Shown piece after piece: positions 1 through 7,407 of a stretch of DNA of 64,000 bases. The notes beneath the pieces are model-generated. The model saw only the letters and a list, made by a program, of their open reading frames with translations. It made no database searches and had not been told where the DNA came from. This DNA comes from Hymenobacter sp. YIM 151500-1 (GTDB lineage: Bacteria > Bacteroidota > Bacteroidia > Cytophagales > Hymenobacteraceae): contig NZ_CP110139.1 in assembly GCF_025979885.1 (NCBI RefSeq), positions 2,604,001 through 2,668,000 on the forward strand, given 5' to 3'. A program made the translations under genes and the position numbers. Each line of letters starts with the position of its first letter. The stretch's first letter is position 1.

Positions 1-467
1 ATGGGCTCGTGCACGTTCATGCTCACGGTGGTTTCGTCCAGCTCCGAAACGGAGCCTTCTTCGGCCCGGATGGCGCCGGCAAAGTAGCGGAAGTGGTCCA
101 CGGCCAGGGGCAGGTCGGCGGCCAGGCACTCCCGGATGGCTTTGCCGTTTTCCACGCACTCCACGGCGGCCAGGTGCTCCAGGTTCCGCTCCATGATGTC
201 GGCAATCTTGAGCAGGATGTTGCTGCGCGTAGTGGCCGAGGCGTGCTTCCAGGTTTTGAAGGCTTCGTGGGCGGCGTCCAGGGCCAGCTCAATGTCTTCC
301 TTGGTGCTGCGGGCCACCTTGCAGAAGGCTTGCCCGTCGATGGGTGAAGGATTGTCGAAGTACTGCCCCTTCACCGGCGCGACCCACTTGCCGCCGATAA
401 AGTTGTCGTAGTGGGACTTGAACTGGGGCCGGGCAACGAGGGTGGTAGGTTTTTCTAACGTTTCCAT
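1..467 (-). CDS. Aldehyde dehydrogenase, N-terminal part (cut by window edge)
   Basis: This is the first 155 residues of an NAD(P)-dependent aldehyde dehydrogenase, which oxidises aldehydes to carboxylic acids. The N-terminus has the family signature FIGGKWVAP, followed by a PSPIDGQAFCKVARST stretch and the ENGK motif after the first Rossmann helices. The catalytic Cys and Glu lie outside the window, so substrate class cannot be judged. The start is the ATG at 467. The gene is divergent from the AraC regulator at 672, which suggests that the regulator controls it, as is common for aldehyde dehydrogenase genes. The family call is firm; the subfamily is not. Confidence 0.9.
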   Translation of the reverse strand, partial: METLEKPTTLVARPQFKSHYDNFIGGKWVAPVKGQYFDNPSPIDGQAFCKVARSTKEDIELALDAAHEAFKTWKHASATTRSNILLKIADIMERNLEHLAAVECVENGKAIRECLAADLPLAVDHFRYFAGAIRAEEGSVSELDETTVSMNVHEP

Positions 468-575
468 GCTGTGGGAGTTATGGAGTTGAACACTCTCACC
501 AAGCTAGCTGGATAAACTCCGGAAATAGCTGTATTATTCTCTCAGAAATGCTGCCTATTGTCGCAGATTTTCTTT

Positions 576-657
576 AGCTGCAAGCCGTACGCTTCGAGCT
601 ACAGGCTGCGAGCTTGCTCCACCATTGCTTGTAGCTTGAAGCGTACGGCTTGCAGCT
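576..657. repeat. Inverted repeat between divergent genes
   Basis: Arms 576-606 and 627-657 are inverted copies. The outer 20 bp (576-595 and 638-657) are perfect and the inner 11 bp carry two mismatches; the loop is 20 bp. It sits 14 bp before the AraC start and could fold in DNA or in the regulator's 5' leader. An open frame running through it from 558 into the AraC gene is best explained as non-coding. Confidence 0.8.
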
Positions 658-671
658 TAACCACCGCCGCC

Positions 672-1601
672 ATGCCTCACCTGCCCGCTCCGCTTGCCCT
701 GCACCAGCCCGACCAGCTCACCACGCTGGTTGAGAACCGCACCGTGTACACGCTGGAGGCTTTTGAGCTGAACGTGTTTGAGACGCACCGCGCCGCCCAC
801 CGCGTGCCCCTGAGCCTGGGCCACGTGGTGCTGACTACCATGCTGCGGGGCAAGAAGGTAATGCACCTGCCCGGCCGCCCGGCCTTCGACTACTTGCCGG
901 GCGAGTCGGTGGTGGTGGGCCAGGAAGAAACGATGGTTATTGACTTTCCGGAGGCCACCGAAGCCGCACCCACGCAGTGCCTGGCCGTGGCCATTCCGCA
1001 GGAAACCATCCGCCAGACCGTGGACTTGCTCAATGAGCACCACCCCCGCGCCGAGGAGCACCTGCCCTGGCACCTCGACACCGATAACTACGCTCACTTC
1101 CAGAACACGCCCGAGCTGACCGGCACCCTGGAGCGCCTCGTGCAACTCTCGGCCCGCGACACCGGCCGCGTAAAAGATGTGCTGGCCGGCTTCACCATCC
1201 AGGAAATGCTGGTGCGCCTGATGCAGACCCAGGCCCGGCAGCTGCTCTTCCACAACTACCAGCAGCACACCACGTCCCACCGCTTTGCGGCCGTGGTGCA
1301 GTACATCAAGCAGCACCTCACCGAGCAGCTCACCGTGGACAAGCTCAGCGCCCTGGCCTGCATGAGCAAAGCCACGTTCTTCCGGGTGTTCAAGCGGGAG
1401 CTGGGCCTTACGCCGGTTGAGTACATCATCCAGGAACGCCTCACCGAAGCCAAGCGCCTGCTGCGCAACCCCCTGGTTTCGGTAGCCGACGTCTGTTTCC
1501 GGTCCGGCTTCAACAACACGGCCTACTTCCAGAAGCTGTTCAAGCAGTACGAAGGCGTGACGCCGGGCTTGTACAAGAAGCAGTGTGTGGCAGCGGGGTA
1601 G
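672..1601 (+). CDS. AraC family transcriptional regulator
   Basis: A 309-residue DNA-binding regulator. The N-terminal ~190 residues match the AraC-type N-terminal regulatory domain (residues such as PLSLGHVVLTTMLRGKKVM and the YLPGESVVV strand). The last ~100 residues are the double helix-turn-helix domain, with MSKATFFRVFKRELG in the first unit and VCFRSGFNNTAYFQKLFKQ followed by GVTPGLYKK in the second, the classic AraC signature. The ATG at 672 was preferred to an upstream TTG-type start at 558 because the extra 38 codons fall in an inverted repeat. It is divergent from the aldehyde dehydrogenase gene and probably regulates it; the inducer is unknown. Confidence 0.9.
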   Translation: MPHLPAPLALHQPDQLTTLVENRTVYTLEAFELNVFETHRAAHRVPLSLGHVVLTTMLRGKKVMHLPGRPAFDYLPGESVVVGQEETMVIDFPEATEAAPTQCLAVAIPQETIRQTVDLLNEHHPRAEEHLPWHLDTDNYAHFQNTPELTGTLERLVQLSARDTGRVKDVLAGFTIQEMLVRLMQTQARQLLFHNYQQHTTSHRFAAVVQYIKQHLTEQLTVDKLSALACMSKATFFRVFKRELGLTPVEYIIQERLTEAKRLLRNPLVSVADVCFRSGFNNTAYFQKLFKQYEGVTPGLYKKQCVAAG

Positions 1602-1618
1602 TATGTATTTTTGATTGC

Positions 1619-2200
1619 ATGTCTACTCTGATTTCAGCTCTTCCTTTTCAGCATCAGGTTCTATTAGCCGCGCTGACTTGTGAGAAAATACTGCCTTTAT
1701 ATGCAGCTTTTACGGAAGCTGAATCGTGGGGTAGTTTCGGCGTACTTCAGCAAGCTACTTCTGCCTTATTTGATTTCGCTATCAATGATACACTTATTGA
1801 TACCGATGCTATCCAGGGAAAACTAGCAGCAGTAGTACCTGATTTGGATGAGTGCTCCTCTGAATTGGCCTCCTACGCTCTTGACGCCTGCACAGCACTC
1901 AGCGAGGCTCTACTTTTCATAGAAACACGCAGCTATACATACTTACAGCAGCATCTCACAGCTGTTACAGACTGCATCGATATGTTTGTGCAGATGCACC
2001 GCGACCTAGATCCAAACCAACCAGATTTAGATGTTATTATTACCGCTGACCCGTACATGCAGCAGGAGTTGACTAGGCGCGAAACTTTAGTTGTAGCACT
2101 GCATCAAGTACCAACTCTGACGTCTGAGTTGCTGGAGCATCTCAGGCAACTAAACGGTACCGAGCCCCTCGTGCGACTTGAGATGTTACCGTTGAGTTGA
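1619..2200 (+). CDS. DUF416 family protein (YjaG-like)
   Basis: A 193-residue protein of the DUF416 family, to which E. coli YjaG belongs; biochemical function unknown. The match is by pattern: a cysteine-containing helix 'LTCEKILPLYAAF' near the N-terminus, an acidic 'VPDLDECSSELASYALDACTALSEAL' region (family: asp/ser-rich loop then 'AIDACVALSE'), and a helical tail. The ATG at 1619 follows the AraC stop by 17 bp, so the two may be cotranscribed. Base composition is visibly more A+T-rich than the neighbours, with many non-GC third positions, which suggests recent acquisition or weak codon selection. It ends before a good terminator at 2270. Confidence 0.75.
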   Translation: MSTLISALPFQHQVLLAALTCEKILPLYAAFTEAESWGSFGVLQQATSALFDFAINDTLIDTDAIQGKLAAVVPDLDECSSELASYALDACTALSEALLFIETRSYTYLQQHLTAVTDCIDMFVQMHRDLDPNQPDLDVIITADPYMQQELTRRETLVVALHQVPTLTSELLEHLRQLNGTEPLVRLEMLPLS

Positions 2201-2269
2201 CACCCAATCCACTCGGTAGTTTGGACTACAACCTCTTTGCAGAGGCTAGTTTTTGAACCTAATCCTTTT

Positions 2270-2294
2270 CGCCGTGCTTTGTACGGCGTTTTTT
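2270..2294 (+). terminator. Rho-independent terminator after the DUF416 gene
   Basis: A 6-bp G+C-rich perfect stem (2270-2275 with 2283-2288), 7-nt loop, then six T (2289-2294). It ends the AraC/DUF416 transcript and lies directly against the ATG of the next gene. Confidence 0.85.
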
Positions 2295-3509
2295 ATGCAA
2301 AAATCAGTTGTTGGAAGAGGTACAGTAGTAACCTCAGATGCAGCACGCCTCTCCCCTACCCTGGTGTGGCTTATGGCCATCAGCTGCGGGCTGGTGGTGG
2401 CCAATATCTACTACAACCAGCCCCTGCTCACCGAAATCGGTCGCACCTACGGGCAGCCTGATAAGCAGGTGAGCCTGGTGGCAACGATAACGCAGGTAGG
2501 CTACACGCTGGGCCTGCTGCTGCTAGTGCCGCTCGGCGACCAGCGGGAACGGAAAAGCCTGATTATTTCCCTGATTCTGTGCGCGGCCGCGTGCATGGTG
2601 GGCGCGGCTCTGGCGCCCACGTTTGGGGTGCTGGTGGCGGCTAGCCTGCTGCTGGGGCTGTTTTCGGCGGTGCCGCAGCTGCTGGTGCCGCTGGCTGCGT
2701 CGTTGGCGTCGGATGAGGAGCGGGGCCGGGTGGTGGGCAAGGTGATGAGCGGGCTGCTGATTGGGATTCTGCTTTCGCGCACCATCAGCGGCTACGTGGG
2801 GGCGCACTTTGGCTGGCGCACTATCTTCTGGGCTGGGGCTGGGGTGATGGTGGGGCTAGCGGCCGTGCTGGCCCGCATGCTGCCGCGTAACCAGCCGTCG
2901 TTTGCGGGTTCTTACGCCAGTCTGCTTCGCTCCCTGGGCACGCTCACGCGGGAGTTGCCGGTGCTGCGCCGCTCGGCTCTGGTGGGGGCCTGCATGTTCG
3001 GGGCCTTCAGCGCGTTCTGGACCACGCTGGTCTTCTTCCTCGACCAAGCCTACGGCTACCACAGCGACGTAGCCGGTCTGTTCGGCGTCATCGGAGCCAG
3101 TGGGGCCCTGGCTTCGCCCCTGGCCGGCCGCTCCGCCGACCGCCAAGGCGCCGACTACGCTCTTACCATCGGCATTCTGATATTTCTGGCTGGCTACGTA
3201 TTGCTGCTGCTCGGGGGCACCCACCTGGCCCTGCTGGTGCTGGGCGTCATCATCCTCGACGTGGGCCAGCAGATGACCCACATTTCCAACCAGTCCCGCG
3301 TCTTCTCCCTGCGCCCCGAAGCCCGCAGCCGCCTCAACACCGTGTACATGACGTCCGCGTTTCTGGGCGCCGCCCTCGGCTCCCTGCTCGGCGCCCAGGC
3401 CTGGGCGCATTTCCAGTGGCCCGGCGTGTGTGGTGTAGGGCTAGTGTTTGCTGGCGCGGCGTATGGGGTGAATCGGTGGTACGGGCGGGGTGAGGTTGGT
3501 ACAACTTAA
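2295..3509 (+). CDS. MFS transporter
   Basis: A 404-residue major facilitator superfamily permease with about 12 hydrophobic segments. The first helix carries 'GLVVANIYYNQPLL', and the loop 2-3 motif is 'PLGDQRERKSLI', a form of the MFS motif A (GxxxDrxGrk). A second half-motif 'GRSADRQGADYAL' after helix 8 confirms the duplicated fold. The family resembles inner-membrane drug/metabolite exporters with the YYNQP motif; the substrate is unknown. The ATG at 2295 was chosen because the alternative TTG at 2253 would place 14 codons within the upstream terminator. With that start, little or no leader is left unless transcription begins inside the terminator region, so the promoter is unclear. Confidence 0.88.
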   Translation: MQKSVVGRGTVVTSDAARLSPTLVWLMAISCGLVVANIYYNQPLLTEIGRTYGQPDKQVSLVATITQVGYTLGLLLLVPLGDQRERKSLIISLILCAAACMVGAALAPTFGVLVAASLLLGLFSAVPQLLVPLAASLASDEERGRVVGKVMSGLLIGILLSRTISGYVGAHFGWRTIFWAGAGVMVGLAAVLARMLPRNQPSFAGSYASLLRSLGTLTRELPVLRRSALVGACMFGAFSAFWTTLVFFLDQAYGYHSDVAGLFGVIGASGALASPLAGRSADRQGADYALTIGILIFLAGYVLLLLGGTHLALLVLGVIILDVGQQMTHISNQSRVFSLRPEARSRLNTVYMTSAFLGAALGSLLGAQAWAHFQWPGVCGVGLVFAGAAYGVNRWYGRGEVGTT

Positions 3510-3802
3510 ACCAGTTGGTATTACTGCCATGAGGCGTGACAGCAGGTAAGCAATGTGCACTGCAAGCGCAATAGCCTACTGTGCCCATTGCTAGGCACTA
3601 GAAGAGATGTTACGCAGATTCGCAGGCTCTACGACCTAAGCGCCTCGGATAAGATACACCTGGCGGCAACCTATACCACCGGCGACCTACCCCTGCGCAT
3701 CGTCTTAACTTAGTGATGCTAAATCTAAATATTACATAGGCCTCTTCTGTTTGTATTTCCCTTTACACTGAGCAAGAGTTTAGTTGGTTTGGCCCACCTG
3801 AT
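3510..3802. other. Intergenic region, possible gene remnant
   Basis: No complete gene is seen. From about 3601 to the TAG at 3711-3713 one plus-strand frame reads like a degraded protein tail (RRLYDLSASDKIHLAATY then TTGDLPLRIVLT), but there is no start codon or longer frame. The rest is A+T-rich and featureless, and may hold the 3' untranslated region of the convergent hydrolase gene. Confidence 0.25.
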
Positions 3803-4684
3803 TTATTCGAAAGAGATGGATAAGAACTGTTGTATGTGCTGTAAGACCATATCGCCCTCTTCTTCCTGCGGGACATGGCCGCACGTGGGTAGCTCCACTA
3901 TAGTCGGCTGGCGGAAAGCAGTGGCAAACCGCCGCAAATAAGCAGGGCCAAAAAACTTGTCTTGCATGCCCCAGAGTAGCAGCACTGGATGGTCACGCAG
4001 TTGAGGCAGTTGCTGCCAGAGCATGCCGAACCATGATTGCTCGTGGAGCAGCGCCTGCGCAAAGCCTACTGTCCCATTGCGCTCCTTGGCCTGGCTGAAT
4101 GGCGCGGTGTAGTGTCGCCGTAACGCCGGCGTGAGACGCCGTGCTCCAAAGGAACTAGGCAACAAAAAAAGTGGGGAGAAATTAAACCACCGATACAGCC
4201 ACGGTAAGAGTGGACTGGCCAGTACCGGACGCATCTTTACGAACTCTGGTGCTTCCGAAGCATCCCACAACCAAGAGTTGAGTATAACCAAACGGCGCAC
4301 GTTGCGAGCTTGCTGCACCGCGTAAGCCAGCCCAATGGGCCCACCGAAATCATGGACGATAAGCGTGATGGCGCGCAAGCCCAGGTGCTCAATCAGGTGT
4401 TCCAGGTTGTGGGCGTGCTGTTGGGGCCGGTAGTCGTAGTGTTCGGGCTTGTCGGAGAGGCCAAAACCAATGTGGTCCAGGGCTACGCAGCGGTAAGAGC
4501 TTGCCAGCCCCTTGATTTGCTGCCGAAACTCGAAGGACCATGATGGGGTACCGTGCACAAACAGGAGCACTGGACCTTGGCCTTCGTCCACGTAGTGCAG
4601 GCGCTGCCCATCAGGCAAGGACAGGTAATGCGGGGCGAAGGGATACTCTTGCGTGTTAAGCCAGGGAAATAATGTAGCAGGCAT
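3803..4684 (-). CDS. Alpha/beta hydrolase, haloalkane dehalogenase-like
   Basis: A 293-residue alpha/beta-fold hydrolase. The order of motifs fits the dehalogenase/epoxide hydrolase branch: oxyanion 'HGTPSWSF' (about 44-51), nucleophile elbow 'VHDFGGPIG' with Asp112, late acid in 'WGMQDKFFG' (about 250), and catalytic His in 'CGHVPQEE' (about 277). An Asp nucleophile means an ester intermediate and halide or epoxide substrates rather than ordinary esters. In characterised haloalkane dehalogenases the residue after the nucleophile is a halide-binding Trp; here it is Phe, so true dehalogenase activity is uncertain. Start is the ATG at 4684. It follows a Crp-type regulator on the same strand (75-bp gap). 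Confidence 0.8.
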   Translation of the reverse strand: MPATLFPWLNTQEYPFAPHYLSLPDGQRLHYVDEGQGPVLLFVHGTPSWSFEFRQQIKGLASSYRCVALDHIGFGLSDKPEHYDYRPQQHAHNLEHLIEHLGLRAITLIVHDFGGPIGLAYAVQQARNVRRLVILNSWLWDASEAPEFVKMRPVLASPLLPWLYRWFNFSPLFLLPSSFGARRLTPALRRHYTAPFSQAKERNGTVGFAQALLHEQSWFGMLWQQLPQLRDHPVLLLWGMQDKFFGPAYLRRFATAFRQPTIVELPTCGHVPQEEEGDMVLQHIQQFLSISFE

Positions 4685-4759
4685 GGGGCAGCGGAGTTAG
4701 AGAATGCTGCCGTAAAAGTGGTCCGGTATTGTTAGTCTAAAGTTGGTATAGACCAACAT

Positions 4760-5335
4760 TCACAAGACCACGGAATTGTAGAGCTTACTGAAGTTGGTAG
4801 GGTTGATGTGTAGGTAACTTGCCAAGTATTTATGCGGCACGAGTTGAAATAAATGCGGGCTGCGGTGATAGAAGGCTCGCAACCGTTCGGCAATGGGCAA
4901 GGTGCGCAGCTCCAAATGGCGGTTGATGATACCAGCCAGTAGGTGTTCGGTCAACTTGCGAAAGATCCGCTCCAGGGCGTGGCTTTCGTCCAGCTGTTCC
5001 AACACATCGGCATAGGGAATGGCAAGAAACCGACTATCGGTGAGCGCCTGTAAGTGGTAGCGGGAGGGCTCCTGCAAGCAGAAGGACTCAGGAATGCCAC
5101 TCAAAGACGGGGGATAGGTGAAGGCGATAACGTGCGGAGTGCCCTCATGATCCAGATACGACATCTGGACTCCCGCCTCGACAAGCAATAAATCGCGCTG
5201 CACCTGACCTTGCCTGGTAATCAACTCACCGCGGGCAACTACTTTCTCGCGCCCGGCACTAAGTAGCCGCTCGACTACCCTACGGTCAACGGGACTTACG
5301 GCGTTAAAGAAATCGAAGTATTCAACACATTCCAT
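4760..5335 (-). CDS. Crp/Fnr family transcriptional regulator
   Basis: A 191-residue Crp/Fnr-like protein. Residues ~15-120 form a cyclic-nucleotide-binding-type beta barrel (GELITRQGQ, LLLVEAGVQMSYLDHEGT, 'IAFTYPPS'), and the C-terminus carries a short winged-helix recognition region (YLASYLHINPTNFSKLYN). The phosphate-binding cassette with its Arg is not obvious, as in many Bacteroidota Crp-like proteins, so the ligand is unknown. Start is the ATG at 5335. It lies between rfbD and the dehalogenase-like gene on the same strand and may regulate the latter. Confidence 0.82.
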   Translation of the reverse strand: MECVEYFDFFNAVSPVDRRVVERLLSAGREKVVARGELITRQGQVQRDLLLVEAGVQMSYLDHEGTPHVIAFTYPPSLSGIPESFCLQEPSRYHLQALTDSRFLAIPYADVLEQLDESHALERIFRKLTEHLLAGIINRHLELRTLPIAERLRAFYHRSPHLFQLVPHKYLASYLHINPTNFSKLYNSVVL

Positions 5336-5378
5336 GTTACGCTTGAACCAAACCTGTAACCAAGGCCATTGTTCGACC

Positions 5379-6236
5379 CTACGCTTCCATCCGCTCCATG
5401 CACTGCTTCAGACTCTCCCGCCAGTGCGGAATGGCTATGCCTAGCTGGGTTTTGGCCTTGGTCTTATCCATCACTGAATAGGCCGGGCGGGTGGCTTTGG
5501 TAGGATACTCGGCGGTACGAATGGGCACAGTGCGAGTAGAAAGGCCGCCCAACTCAAAGATGGCCACCGCAAAGTCGTACCAAGAAGTAACGCCTTCGTT
5601 GCTATAGTGGTAGATGCCGTACTGCTGGTTTTGCGTCTCGATGATGTGCAGCAGGCAGGCGGCCAGGTCGATGGCGTAGGTGGGCGTGCCTACTTGGTCC
5701 CAGATAACGCGCAACTCGCCCCGCTCCCGGCCCAGCTTGAGCATGGTTTTCACGAAGTTGTTGGCGTACTCCGAGTACAGCCAGCTGGTACGCAGGATGA
5801 AATACCGCTCGGTGTGCACGGGAATTACCTGCTCACCTTCCAGCTTCGTGAGGCCGTACACGCTGATGGGCGCGGCTTCGTCGGTTTCGGTGAGGGGCTG
5901 GTTGCCGGTGCCGGCAAACACGAAATCGGTGGAAATATGCAGGAGCGTGGTGCCGTGCTGGGCGCACAGCCGAGCCAGGTTTTCCACTCCGTCCCGGTTC
6001 ACGCGGCGGGCCGTTTCTACCTCATCTTCGGCCTTGTCCACGGCGGTGTAGGCGGCGCAGTTGATGACGTAGGCGGGCTGGTACTGGACAAACACGGCCT
6101 GCAAGCCTGCCACATTCAGGATGTTGGCTTCCTCTTCGGCCAGAAACTCCAGGTCGGTCATGCCCTTTGCCTGTGCCACGCGCTGCAAGCATTGCCCGAG
6201 TTGGCCGGCGCCGCCGAAAACCAGTGTTTTACCCAT
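5379..6236 (-). CDS. rfbD: dTDP-4-dehydrorhamnose reductase
   Basis: A 285-residue extended short-chain dehydrogenase (RmlD/RfbD) that reduces dTDP-4-dehydro-L-rhamnose to dTDP-L-rhamnose with NAD(P)H, the last step of rhamnose donor synthesis for cell-surface polysaccharide. The nucleotide motif GGAGQLGQ lies at 8-15, a 'NCAAYTAVDKAE' block typical of RmlD at ~59-70, and the catalytic Tyr127/Lys131 in 'VYGLTKLEGE'. Length is normal for the family. Start is the ATG at 6236. A single arm of the TGAGAGGTGAGA-type repeat starts a few bases upstream (6241-6265). The other dTDP-rhamnose genes are not in the window. Confidence 0.92.
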   Translation of the reverse strand: MGKTLVFGGAGQLGQCLQRVAQAKGMTDLEFLAEEEANILNVAGLQAVFVQYQPAYVINCAAYTAVDKAEDEVETARRVNRDGVENLARLCAQHGTTLLHISTDFVFAGTGNQPLTETDEAAPISVYGLTKLEGEQVIPVHTERYFILRTSWLYSEYANNFVKTMLKLGRERGELRVIWDQVGTPTYAIDLAACLLHIIETQNQQYGIYHYSNEGVTSWYDFAVAIFELGGLSTRTVPIRTAEYPTKATRPAYSVMDKTKAKTQLGIAIPHWRESLKQCMERMEA

Positions 6237-6356
6237 AAGTAGAGGTGAGAGGTAAGAAGTGAAAGCTTAGACTGCGCGCTGCCTGGCGAGAATCGGGCAT
6301 CCAATATAACTTCTTGGTCCTCGGCTCTCGGCGCCAGCGGAGGCAGCTTCGCGCCG

Positions 6357-6364
6357 CAAACTTA
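6357..6364 (-). promoter_or_regulatory. Possible -7 element for rfbD (TAnnTTTG)
   Basis: Read on the minus strand, 6364-6357 is TAAGTTTG, matching the Bacteroidota -7 consensus. It overlaps the stop codon of the upstream gene and lies about 120 bp before the rfbD ATG. No convincing -33 TTG at 19 bp; weak call. Confidence 0.3.
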
Positions 6365-7285
6365 GCTTTTTCCGCTCACGGGCCGCTTGTTTTTGATAGG
6401 CTCGAAACGCTGCTCTCGCGGTTGCTTCTCGCTCAGGTAGCGCCAGTAGCGCAGCGGAATGTGCCGCCGGTGCAGCTTCAGGTTTTTGCGCTCCGGGATG
6501 TTCACGTGGTCGAAGTACGACTGCCAGAGCACCTTGTACAGCGGCTCCCGCTCGTCGAGCACCGTAGCCGACACGCCGGCGCGGCGCGGCTGGGGCGTCT
6601 CCGTATCGAACTGCACTACGTCGGTGCGGTGCAGGTCGTAGTAGAGGCCGTAGCGGCGGCGCCGGTCAAAGATAAGCCAGCGCTGGTCGGCGTAGCGCTT
6701 GGTAAAGTGCGGCGCAATCAGCGGCAACACGTCAAAATCGGGGTCGATGGTGGCGTGGTAGAGTCCGTCGGTGGTTTTCTCAAACCGCACAAAAGCTTCC
6801 ATGCGGTGCTTTTCGCGGTACATCTGCTGAGCCAGGTGCGCTATGCGGCGCACGGTGTCGTCGGCGTAGTTGTCGGAGATGTCGCGGCCGGCGCGCATGG
6901 CCTGGTCGGCGTAGCGAAACACGAGTAGCTCCCGGTCGGGGGCTTCACTCAGGAACGTGTGAAACAGCCGGGTGCGGGCCTCCGGGTCCATGTAGCGCAG
7001 CAGTCCCTCCCACACCCGCGCCGCGGTGGCCTCGTCGGTGTCAATCTGCACGGGCTGGGCAAACAGCCCGGCCTGCACCGCCCCCAGGGGCTGAATGCTA
7101 TTGGGCGCGGCCTTCCGGTCGTACACGGCAAACAGCACCGACAGCAAGCCCTCAAACGAGCCGTCGTAGGCATAGTCTAGGGGTGGGTTGGTGAGCTGCG
7201 GAGCCTGGGAGCGGGCCACCGGGGCCGCCGGCCGAACTGCGGCCGCCGCGCGCTGGCGGCCAATGGGAGTAAGGGAACGACGCAT
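6362..7285 (-). CDS. TIGR03915-type DUF4130 protein (putative DNA metabolism protein)
   Basis: A 307-residue protein that I recognise as the DUF4130/TIGR03915 family, proteins of unknown activity almost always found beside a radical SAM 'DNA modification/repair' protein (TIGR03916). Visible family features are the N-terminal 'LDYAYDGSFEGLLSVLFAVY', a central 'DPDFDVLPLIAPHFTKRYAD' block, and 'WLIFDRRRRYGLYYD' followed by a basic C-terminus. That partner is present here, but about 3.8 kb upstream (11124-12392), with a peptidase and a hydrolase between. The ATG at 7285 starts just before a Arg/Ala-rich linker; an upstream in-frame start at 7354 would run through the terminator, so it was rejected. 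Role in DNA repair or base modification is inferred from the family. Confidence 0.85.
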   Translation of the reverse strand: MRRSLTPIGRQRAAAAVRPAAPVARSQAPQLTNPPLDYAYDGSFEGLLSVLFAVYDRKAAPNSIQPLGAVQAGLFAQPVQIDTDEATAARVWEGLLRYMDPEARTRLFHTFLSEAPDRELLVFRYADQAMRAGRDISDNYADDTVRRIAHLAQQMYREKHRMEAFVRFEKTTDGLYHATIDPDFDVLPLIAPHFTKRYADQRWLIFDRRRRYGLYYDLHRTDVVQFDTETPQPRRAGVSATVLDEREPLYKVLWQSYFDHVNIPERKNLKLHRRHIPLRYWRYLSEKQPREQRFEPIKNKRPVSGKS

Positions 7286-7340
7286 AGGCAGATAACAAAA
7301 GCCAGGAAGCAGGAGTGCACCTGAGCAGGTAAAAATGCAA

Positions 7341-7369
7341 AAAAGCGCGGCCAAGGTGGCCGCGCTTTT
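7341..7369 (-). terminator. Terminator after the S8 peptidase gene
   Basis: A perfect 13-bp stem (7341-7353 with 7357-7369) with a 3-nt loop. The stem ends are A/T runs on both sides, so it can act in either direction; in context it terminates the peptidase transcript on the minus strand. Confidence 0.88.
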
Positions 7370-7407
7370 GCGAGTACTGGCGGGTAGCCAGGTTCAGAGG
7401 ATCAGGC

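Noticed and set aside
558..671. N-terminal extension of the AraC regulator
   Set aside because: The 38 extra codons fall over an inverted repeat and give a non-conserved sequence; ATG 672 starts the domain.
2253..2294. TTG start for the MFS gene
   Set aside because: It would place the first 14 codons in a strong terminator.
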